Source of the DNA: Brugia malayi
Taxonomy: Eukaryota > Nematoda > Chromadorea > Rhabditida > Onchocercidae
DNA length: 64,000 nt
Direction of reading: 5' to 3'
NCBI RefSeq assembly: GCF_000002995.4
Contig: NW_025062475.1
Coordinates: 4,502,528 to 4,566,527, forward strand
Shown here: positions 53,826 through 63,280 of the stretch, in pieces
Layout of the letters: each line of letters opens with the position of its first letter
Position numbering within the stretch: the first letter of the stretch is position 1
Notes under the pieces: generated by a model
Told to the model about the DNA's origin: nothing
What the model saw: the letters and a program-made list of their open reading frames with translations, nothing else
Databases searched by the model: none
Program-made: the position numbers and the translations under genes

Positions 53826-55044
53826 AGTAATAAGTCATGGTTGAAAAACAAAAAATCATTAAAGAACTTAAAGTTTGAATCATTGTATCTTCCTAATTCA
53901 GAGAAGTAATTCAACCAGAATTTATACAAAATTTCCAATTGATGGCATATTCTCGCTAAAATTTCTTCAAGAATTGTCTTGATGAGAATGGTAGGCACAG
54001 TTATTTTTTGGTAATGACTTAAATTTACATTATTTTTAATGAAAATTAACTTATTCCTACTAAAAATGCATTTGATATAAAAATAATATAATTAAACAAT
54101 TTGGTAATGTCAAATTCCAACTGATCAAATTAAACGTTCAAGACATAAAAGCTGGTCGAATAGTGAACTTGAAAGAGGTCAATTAATGGAATATAATACT
54201 TTCCATGCAATTTCAGCAGATGAAAGATTGTTGGAATAGAACAAAAGCGAAATATGTAAATTTAGCTCACAACAATTGTCAAAATGTTATACATTTTCTG
54301 TTGTACATTTTTATAACATTATCCATTCATGTTTTTTCACAATTGGTTCAAACAAAATTTTTGTCACCCGATTTTTTTACTAGAGAATAACAAAAGATTT
54401 ATTGTGTTTCATGTGACGTAATCCTACTAGATTAAGCATGAAATGTTAGCATTTCAGTCAGATTCCTGTACAGTACGTCAGTTAAGTGTAAATTGAAAAT
54501 GTAATACTCAATGAGAAGAAAAATAGAAGTAAAAGAATTGGAAAGTTATAGAATATTGAAACAAAAAGAGTGAGATTCATCTGATAAATAATGATTAGAA
54601 TTATCATAATGAAGTTGTAGAATTTCTGCATCATTCTGATGATATTATCAGAAATATCGTGCAGCTTCTCATTCTTGCGCACTTGTAGAGTCTTTTTAGA
54701 AATATTTTCAAATTAATGAAAAATGATGAAGTGGTATTAATTAATTATCAGGAGTTACACGACAGGTAACAATTGATGGCCGTATGAATTTAATTTTTCA
54801 TGCATGACAATTTAATTTTTAATCTTTTATTCATACAGTCCAAAAGCGTATTCATCAGCTATTAATTTAAGAATGGAAAAATTAGAGTGAAAGGAAAAAA
54901 AATATGAGGAATGATGCAAATAAGACAGATTAAAAAGTGTTTAAACCTTTGGCCGTTTAATTCCAACCAATCTGAAATAAAGACTTTCAATCAAGTATTT
55001 CTGTCATTGTAAAAATTCAGTTTTTCATCTTGCTCTTCATTTCA
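53826..55044. other. Spacer between zinc-finger copies A and B
   Basis: No gene seen. It holds a 118-bp segment (53949-54066) repeated at 62067-62180, and an inverted copy (54623-54682) of the conserved 3' block element at 53178-53236. The duplicated promoter-side sequence of copy B begins near 54720; the acceptor at 55019-55020 could take a spliced leader. Confidence 0.5.
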
Positions 55045-55965
55045 ATGATACAAATCATCTGGTTGAGCTTTCTGATTTGTATTGTTTTGGCTGAGAATGA
55101 AACTATCTCTCTACTAAATCTCGACATAGATGACATTACATGGGATGACTGTAGCAATGGGTACTTCTCAACTAATTTCAACATCCTTGATAGCACCAAT
55201 TTGGAGTCGATTCTGGGTTCAAGCATTGATGCTCATAAAAGCGAACCAAGAAATACTGGTAGAGAATTACCAGGAACATCTGCTGGGAATTTGGAGGATA
55301 GCATTTCATCTGATTTTTCGCACTTTGATTTTACTGATTTGTGGAAAAGTGAACATAGAAGCAATGAGGATTCGAAAATCGGAACCGTTCTAATCACAAC
55401 AGGAAATTCTCAGTTGCAAGAATTGCCGAGAACAGATGGTGAGAATATGCATAGTAGCATTTCGGCAAACATTGAGAAGCCCGACATAAAACCTGATCTT
55501 GTTCCTGCAAAAAACTCAAAGTTGTTTGTTCCTCAAAACGTTTCCATTACAGGTAACATTAAGTTTTTGCTTCTAATTATATATGCCTATAATTTGAGTT
55601 CATAATCATTTTCCAAATTACATTAATTCATTACCAAATGATATAATGGAAGATGTTAGTTGCAAAAACAAATATTACACGATAATTTTTCAGACCGGAA
55701 AAATTACGAGTGTCCCCATATCGGGTGTGCTATGATAATGAAGAATTACAATCAATACATAGCTCACAGGAAAACGCATCCCAAACCTTTTATTTATGAA
55801 TGCAAAGTGTTCGGTTGTGGGCGAACATTCAATTATCCATCATCATTGTCCCGTCATCAGGAAATGCACCGGCCCAAAGTTCAGTGCGGAGACTGTGGCA
55901 AAATTTTCAGCTGTAAAAATAATTTGAAGTTTCACAAGAAGCGTTGTACGAAAGCTCCACGTTAG
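55045..55965 (+). CDS. Signal-peptide protein with three zinc fingers, copy B (5' exon plus finger exon B1)
   Basis: Exons 55045..55552 and 55694..55965; phase 1; 259 aa, exactly the same exon lengths as copy A. N-terminus MIQIIWLSFLICIVLAENET is a signal peptide with a NET sequon following. The 508-nt first exon differs from copy A by scattered substitutions with no indel that breaks the frame, so both copies seem to be under coding constraint. Finger exon B1 (acceptor AG at 55692-55693) carries the same C2H2, C2H2, C2HC set. Finger 1 has changed more (CPHIGCAMIMKNYNQYIAH) and finger 2 has RTFNYPSSLSRH. AATAAA at 56083-56088 lies 118 nt past the stop. Function unknown; relationship to copy A certain. 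Confidence 0.82.
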
Positions 55966-56382
55966 TTTCACAAATTTAACAGAACTTCAAACATGTTTAT
56001 TTATTTGGAGTGAAATGCACAGCTGAGAAAGATCCGTCGTATAGCAATACAAAATTCAATAGGAAAGCAACATTTAACCACAAATAAATAGATCATCCTC
56101 GTTTATATTCAACGTAAGAAAAGATAAGCAGTACCTACTGTTCAAGGAATGGAATGAATACGTGATTGAACAGCAAAGAATCGAGGACTGGACCTGATTT
56201 CATCGCAGTGAAAAATTTAAAAAAAAAAATTTTAAATACATGAGAAAACAAGTAAAGATCCGTGACATGAGCTATTGAAGTATATCGTACACATTTTAAT
56301 GATCAGTTTTCAAATTGCGTTAATTAATTACAAATTGGTATGATAGAATTATAAAAACAAATGTTGTAAAAGAATTTTTCAG

Positions 56383-56654
56383 ATGAGGAAAATTACGAGT
56401 GTCCCCATGTCGGATGTACTATGAAAACAAAAAATTACAAGGAATACATAGCTCACAGGAAAACGCACCCCAAACCTTTTGTTTATGAGTGCAAAGTGTC
56501 GGGTTGTGGGCGAACATTCACTCATCCATCATCATTCTCCTTTCATCATGAAACACACAAGCTTAATGTTCATTGCGAAAATTGTGGCAAAATTTTCATC
56601 TATAGGAATAATCTAAGCGCTCATAGGAAGCATTGTACGAAAGCTCCACGTTAG
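56383..56654 (+). CDS. Alternative zinc-finger terminal exon B2
   Basis: A 272-nt exon after acceptor TTTTTCAG (AG at 56381-56382), phase 1, stop TAG at 56652-56654. It has three fingers with all ligands conserved; finger 2 reads RTFTHPSSFSFH and finger 3 IYRNNLSAH. It is the positional counterpart of A3, sharing the 3' flank. It can be joined to the donor at 55552 to give another 259-aa isoform. Confidence 0.72.
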
Positions 56655-57181
56655 TTTCACAAATTTAGCAGGACTTCAAACATATTTGTCTGCTTGAAGT
56701 GAAATGCACATGAAAATGTGCTGAAAAAACATCCGTGAAATTGTATAATAGCAACACAAAATTCAGTAAATAATGCGATGCAAAAAAAAAGCCATGTAAA
56801 GAAGCACTTAATTGCTCCATTAGGCCAAATTTCGGCAAACTTTTTATACCTTTTGGTGTGTTCATTCTAGCCGTAACAGAAAGCAATTAACAATTCGCGA
56901 ATATTTCGGAAGAAATACGATAAGGTGCGCAAGAATGAGAAGCTACACGGCATTTCTGGTGCTATCATCGGAATGATGCAGAAAATTTTATTGATTTACA
57001 ATTTTATTGATATTCATAAATCTACCTTATTTTATGGAATAAATACACTTTTTGCAATTTTTGTCCTTATGAAAATTAGGGCCAACAGAAATTAGTCATT
57101 GCATAGCTGAATTGACATTATTCAAATAAAGTAGCTAATTAATCAAGTAAGAAATATTCCTTTTATTTGATTTTTTTCGTC
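56655..57181 (+). repeat. Near-identical 3' block of copy B
   Basis: Matches 52907-53433 with only about three substitutions that I could find by eye over some 525 bp, far fewer than in the adjacent coding exons. It contains AATAAA at 57038-57043 and probably forms the 3' UTR of the B2 isoform. Confidence 0.8.
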
Positions 57182-57468
57182 GTGTTTTTGAATGAACACA
57201 AAATGAAAATTAGAGCTAATCGGGAAATTTAAATTTATTCAAGCACAAATATTATTGGATTTATAATGCAATGTGTGTGCTTAAGTTTCTAACATAATAT
57301 TAGCGCCAAAAAAATTGCTAGGATTCAAAGCCTTAACACTGGTGGTAGTTCTTTTCCACTTCTACAACAAAAGGACGTTAAGCAGTGTGAAGGAAATAGC
57401 GCTAACAATAAACTTATCAGAAAACATAGCGAGCAAACTTATTTTTATGATAAAATTATACCACTGAT

Positions 57469-57729
57469 CTACCTAACTTTTAAGTTTCGGTAATGGTATT
57501 CCCTTAAGTTTGCGAAGAAAATAATTTCATTGAATTCAAGAGATTCGACTTCTTCATGCATTTGATTTCCGTAAATATCACTGCCGTTAATCCTGTTCAT
57601 CATGTCAGCGTTATCGTTCTTGTTGAAGTTCCAAGTAGTTTTTGATATAATTGTTTTCCTGAAATTTTGCTCAGAAATCATGTTATTTGACTTTTGCTTA
57701 GTGTAGTCATCGCTACAATGCGAATTCAT
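57469..57729 (-). CDS. Candidate small protein-coding exon, 86 codons
   Basis: ATG at 57729 lies 9 nt after a possible acceptor (..ATATCAG, AG at 57740-57739), a spacing typical of trans-spliced nematode messages. The product is hydrophilic and Asn/Glu/Lys-rich with no signal peptide or recognised domain (for example NRINGSDIYGNQMHEEVESL). Composition looks more protein-like than the surrounding AT-rich frames. Near its 3' end a GTTAGG could act as a donor, so more exons are possible. Unrecognised; moderate doubt that it is a gene. Confidence 0.3.
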   Translation of the reverse strand: MNSHCSDDYTKQKSNNMISEQNFRKTIISKTTWNFNKNDNADMMNRINGSDIYGNQMHEEVESLEFNEIIFFANLREYHYRNLKVR

Positions 57730-59994
57730 AAATATTGCCTGATATTGGCAAATGCTAATATTATGGCCAATTGATGGTATTCAATATTGGGTTTATCACG
57801 GGATAATATTCAAATATGAATCCCTTACGACCATCCAATGAAGAATGCAACAGAATGTCAATGCTTCTCAACCAATTCAACTAATATTTCGATCATTGGA
57901 ATAAATTATTTTTTTCAGTTGTGCAGTGACACACTGCAGAATGATGCATGCGTCAGCAATATTAAGCTGTGAATTTCGTTCTATTAATGCAAAGAATTGT
58001 TGAAAAATTTGCAAAAGTGGTTAATTTTTGAAAATTGCTGTAAATGGATAGTTGTAAATAAATTTCTTTTCACAAATATGATTAGTAACAAATTAGAGAT
58101 TTTTTTTTTTTTGATGTTATTGGGAGAAGCAAGAAAATCAAGTTATTTGTGATGGCCTTTGTAAATCCTCCTTAAAGTAACAAAATTATAATGCATTAAT
58201 AATAAATTTAGAGAAAAGAAAAAGATATGATTTTAAAATTTTAACGAGTATGATTATTATATCTTTGAAGATTTCTCTGTTTCAGTCGTAAGCGTCCGAT
58301 TAATTTTACGGCTACTAATATTTTGCTCAGAAAAATTGGTAAAAACAGGAACTTTTTCCCTTAAATGTGATATTTGTTGTTGAAAGAACTAAAATTTTTT
58401 ATCGTCAATATTTCCGAAGTCAAATTATTTTCATTTCAATGAAATCGATTTTATTTTCATATTGTAATCATTTGACAAGCTGATAAAAATTTACAACGGG
58501 AGAAATATCTGCTGCCTGTAAATTGACTGTTAGATTGAGTGATAGTGTGATATGCATTTTCTGTAATTAAAAAAATTTATTGTATTGGAGAGGTTGCTGA
58601 TATCGGAGAGATTGTTGGATGTAGATGTAAATATGTAGAGTAACACAGGAATTATTTTCTTTGTTAACACAAGCAGCACCAGAATAAAATTATAAGAACT
58701 GAGTACAAATCGAGTAAACTTTTATTGGTGTCCTTTTGTTTATACCGCAGTATATATAAGTTAAAAAAGGAAGTTGTCGCAAAATTCGAAAATAATCTCG
58801 CGAACAACCAAATAATTTACAAAATATATCAAATAAAATTGTATTAATCTAAATACTACAATTTGTCTTAAATGAACAGCAGAAATGTAAAACTGATTCA
58901 AATTGCAAATTGTAAGCAATCATTATTCCAACACTCATCTTCGCATTGTAGTTGAGCTGTTCCCTTATCCAGACATTTTCATTGGTAACAAAGGTTATGT
59001 GCATTGTTTAACATGTTTAAAAATTACCCTTTTCTTTCAAATCAAATGTGCTTGCAATTCGAAGTACTGTAAAGGTCTTCTAAGCTGATAGTCATCCTTT
59101 GGGAAACTACAATATTAAAATCATCATTTACTATATAAAGAGCAAGGATCATCTCATAGCTCCTTACTGCTCTTGTTGCGAGTCAATGCCCATTATATAT
59201 AAGGATTTGTCTTAATCAGTTTTTCCTTACCAGTAAATCACAATTCGACTGTTCTCCCTCATTCACATTTCAATTCATTTTCCCATCAATTTATTCATTT
59301 ATACACTTTCTTCATCAAATTCGTAGATACTCTACGAAATTATCAGTATCGTTGCTTTAGATTAATACCTATATAATATCTCTAGCAAATAAAATCATTA
59401 CAAAAATCCTATCATCCAACGCATTCATCCACACCAACTACAATAACAATAAGGAGGTCTTTGAGCATAAGAAAGTTATATGCAGACTGAACCCCAACTT
59501 TTACAATAGGAGTGGTAATGATGAATTCTTTGTTAAACTTGAAGGATAGTCATAGTCAAAATGTAAACAAAGAAAGGGAAGGTAATTTAAGGTTTAAATA
59601 TCAAGGAAGAAACAAAAAGTTTAAACGACAAGCATTTTTGGATACAGTATAAACATGATTAGAACAAAGAGTTTAATATATAAACATTATTTGCGAAGGG
59701 TTCATCGAGCATGTTTCTTACCCTTGTTTTCTATTTTTATATTTTAGAGTTTTACGATATTAAAATCTTCCACAAAGTTAGCCATGAATCCTAGGTCAGT
59801 TTCATTGACTTTTGAGTTGAATGTTCTTTATTTTCTGGAAATGCGTTATAATTCCAATAAAATATTTTTGGCGATGAAAAGCAAATATTTTATGAATTTT
59901 GGTCCGTATCGTTTCTCTTCAAAGTAAAAAAAGTAAAATTGCAACTTCATTATGCATAAAATGGTTTAAATGGTTTAAAAAACACCTTTGTGCT

Positions 59995-60123
59995 ATGAAT
60001 TTTGATAAATTTTCGGCAACACTTGGATTATTTCGCGTGTTTTTAAATTTTGGAAGTTTTGCTACTGAAAATAATTTGGCTGATGAGAACGAACAACTAA
60101 ATGCACCAATGAAATTTCCATGA
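59995..60123 (+). CDS. Small frame, inverted-duplicate partner of 49762..49935
   Basis: 42 codons from ATG at 59995 to TGA at 60121-60123. It has a moderately hydrophobic N-terminal part (LGLFRVFLNFGSFA), then TENNLADENEQLNAPMKF. The frame is open further upstream to 59899 but without a better start. Homology to the minus-strand copy extends over about 300 bp and beyond the stop. Possibly a decayed secreted-protein exon; function unknown. Confidence 0.28.
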   Translation: MNFDKFSATLGLFRVFLNFGSFATENNLADENEQLNAPMKFP

Positions 60124-60493
60124 TAACTATGTCTTCTAGGAAGTTTTCTATTTTCCTGTTTTTTCTTTTTTTTCTTCAAAATTCTATGCACTTTTTATGT
60201 ATTGGATAGTGAAATAACCAAATGGACCTATAACGTTTGAAGTGGAAAGATGTATATTTGACATTGATAATGTGCTTTTCCGATGATAATAGCAACACTG
60301 ACTTATGATAGTGACCAAACCAAACATGACCATTCCCCAAAAAATGCATGCAAAATAATCAATAAAGTTGAAAATATCTAATTTTTTAAATGAAGTTATA
60401 TTTTTAAATAGTATTAGCATTGAATGAAAATAAAATTTAACATTATCAAAACTTATTTCCTAGTTTAAAATACAAAAAACTCAGAGCGGATGA

Positions 60494-60706
60494 ATTCAGC
60501 AAATTTCTATTGTCTCTTTTATCGAGAAACAATTAGGATTTGAATACCATTTTAGGGGATCTCTTATCATTGCCATCGATATAATTTCACGAGAGAATAA
60601 TAAATATATTTGCTCTAAGTATAACTTGAAAGAAGCCAACACAGATGATAAGATTCTGGCAGCAACAAAAAATGACTGCATACGATTAGATTTCATACGT
60701 CATTAA
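60494..60706 (+). CDS. Coding-like open stretch, possible terminal exon
   Basis: 71 codons with no internal stop and no Met, ending TAA at 60704-60706. A plausible acceptor (GAATTCAG, AG at 60498-60499) lies at its start. The predicted peptide is charged and balanced in composition (for example FEYHFRGSLIIAIDIISREN, then NLKEANTDDKILAATKND), unlike typical AT-rich spurious frames. The opposite strand is also open here but yields a poorer peptide. No upstream exon was identified. Confidence 0.25.
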   Translation: MQQISIVSFIEKQLGFEYHFRGSLIIAIDIISRENNKYICSKYNLKEANTDDKILAATKNDCIRLDFIRH

Positions 60707-62188
60707 TTCCTACTTGTCATTTAGATTGATTATCATTTAATACCTATTGAGAGTAGTAAAGTATTCATTCGAGTGGTATTTAATTCATTCTATGTTAATA
60801 GTTCATCTTGGTACAATGTTTACAGTTACGCAACCCTTTTTTTAAATGGAACGTTATGAATTCGATATAAAATATATAATTAAGGATAATAGTTGTTTCA
60901 GTGGGATTATGCTCCAATTCCTTTCTCTTGTGGAGCATTAAACTGCCATGCAAAATTCATCCAACTATTTGGTGCAAAGAAATCGATGAGATAAAGCCTA
61001 GACCAATTGTTCAGAAGAATGTCTAGCAGCCAATTCGTTTCAATTCACATTCGTTTCTTACTTTGCCAAAATTTCCCTATTTCATATTTATAGCTAAATT
61101 AAACACTGGAAAATTGAAATATTTGAATTGTCGCTCTTTTACTGAACTATATTTAATTTTCAGAAGACTGTACATTACAATGAAAATTTTTTCTTTACAT
61201 ACTATTAATCGTCGCATCAATCGATTATGTGACAACCCCAGGAACAAAATATTTTGTTAACAAGTTTCACATATTAAAAATTGTAAACTAACTTTCATGC
61301 TTTTAGTATAATTCATTACATTCAAAATTCCGAAATAGGAAAAGCTTAACTCAGAAGTATCACTTCCTGTTCGTTGTGATTAACATATGGTTAGTATGTT
61401 GTTGTGATAACATATATCATAGCTGTTATCCTAAAATTCCTGTTTGTATCAGGAAATTGTCTTTTTTGATATTTTAAGCTTTTTTTCTTCATCAATTCTT
61501 TTTTATTTGTTTCCATTCAGAACATTTTTTCTAGTTTATTTCTATTTTTTACTTAAAAATGGTAAAACACTGAAGTTGTGAAATATCTCAATGAAAAAGG
61601 ACTATAAAAACAAATGAAAACTTGTCAGTGTGGCGTTTCATGTTTTCATCTTATCACTTTGCTTCATCAATACATAAAACTCTTGGGAATTTTCCACGTC
61701 ACCGAGGAAGAAATTTGTGTTATTTTTTCTTTTTGTCTTTTATTTTTGTTTTGTGCCTCAAAATATTATATTTGAATTATTGCTTTAAAAAATACTGGGC
61801 GCAAACACTTTTCAATGGAAGTCTTATGAAATGTTTCAATTCAATTAAAATTTTGTTCCAAATTTAGTTGTAGAAAATCTCAAATTTTGCTCATGATTGT
61901 TTTGAATAAATTTCATCCAATCTTATACATTTAATTAATCAAATGATCGAATGAATGCTGAAATGTTTGAGAACTTCCTTTACACCGGAAAGACTGACAG
62001 CTTTCACTTTTATTGTTGACACTTATAATTTAAGTTGAAAGAATATCTCCAGTTTTTCTCTCAAGATATTCCGACCAAAATTTCTTCGAGAATTGCCCTG
62101 ATGAGAATGATAGGTAGTGTTATTGTTTGGTAATGGCTTAAATTTACATTATTTTCAATTATTAGCTTTCTAATAAAAATAAACTGTT

Positions 62189-62356
62189 TCATTCTTTTGG
62201 TTCTCTTGTCTCACATCCATATATAGGCATTTCTACATCCGTCTGACATCTGGTCGAGCCTTTGTTCGGAAACTTGTAATTTCCGCTTTCAACCAGAAAA
62301 GTGAAGGACTTCAGAACAACTTGTTCAAACTCAGCGGGAACTCTCAGTTCTTTGAT
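62189..62356 (-). CDS. Coding-like open stretch in a GC-richer patch
   Basis: 55 codons on the minus strand ending in TGA at 62191-62189, with peptide segments VPAEFEQVVLKSFTFLVESG and STRCQTDVEMPIYGCE. The patch is visibly richer in G and C than its surroundings. No start codon or clear splice sites; it may be a gene relic. Confidence 0.22.
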   Translation of the reverse strand: MKELRVPAEFEQVVLKSFTFLVESGNYKFPNKGSTRCQTDVEMPIYGCETREPKE

Positions 62357-63094
62357 TCAACCTTTTTGACACGGTTATATCGAAATTCCTAAATGCATCA
62401 CTTATTGTATTTGAAAATTTATTGAAGCATTCGATCCTTATTTACCTTAAAAGATAGCAAATTTTTTACACGCTGCACAGAAATTCCAGGGTTAAATTCA
62501 ATAAGACATCTCAGAGAATCAAAAATCTCGATCCCACCATGCATTTGTATTTTTTCTGATTTTTAAGTTTCTCAATGAAGAAATTTCCATAATTTTATTG
62601 AAGCCATAAATTCATTGGACAATAATTACAATTAGCAGAAGAAAAATGGCAGCAATTTTAGTCAAAATTAGTTTTATCACACTAAGCACCCATTAAATTA
62701 AAAAATATAATATATCGACAGTATGGACGGCTAATATAAAAGTATAATATAAAGGTTTAAATTTTCAATTATTTCTACATTCATTCTCTTTTGAAACATT
62801 ATAGTCATTTTTAAAATAATTTTTATATTTGACTTTGTAGGGTCACATATATTGTGTGATTTCATGCTTAGATAAGATTATATTTTACGTTGTTTCACAT
62901 ATACTCTATATGAACATAAACTGGAAATTGTAAACAACATTTACGAATGCATATAACATGAAATGACTGGCTCTTTTGCATATGTTTAAATAAGGCCGAT
63001 GGAAAAGGATGAGAAAAAAAAAGAAAGAATGGAAAACGATTAAAAGAAATGACAAATTGAAAAAGAAAAAAAGATTGAATGACGCGAAAGAAAA

Positions 63095-63280
63095 AATGAA
63101 ATGAAATAAAATAAAATGAAGTAAAATAAAATAGAATGAAGTGAAATAAAATAAAATAAAATAAAATAAAATAAAATAGAATGAAATGAAATGAAATGAA
63201 ACGAAATGAAATGAAATGAAATGAAATGAAATGAAATGGTAGAATCGAGTCGAATCGAGTCGAATCGAATCGAATCAACT
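63095..63280. repeat. Pentanucleotide repeats AAATG/AAATA, then CGAAT
   Basis: AAATG and AAATA units alternate in blocks to about 63239, followed by CGAAT/CGAGT units to 63280. The overlapping minus-strand frames consisting of Phe/Ser/Ile/His runs are products of this repeat. Confidence 0.9.

Larger units (their letters stand above)
54720..57350 (+). repeat. Segmental tandem duplication, copy B
   Basis: Second copy of the zinc-finger locus, same orientation as copy A, with one 404-bp finger-exon unit fewer. Identity is uneven: highest in 56655-57181, lower in the finger exons and the promoter side. Confidence 0.9.

Noticed and set aside
52917..56886. Identical 73-codon minus-strand frames in both 3' blocks (52917-53138 and 56665-56886)
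   Set aside because: Identity follows from the block duplication itself. The frames lie antisense in the probable 3' UTR and show no start context or domain, though they should be kept in mind if antisense transcripts are found.
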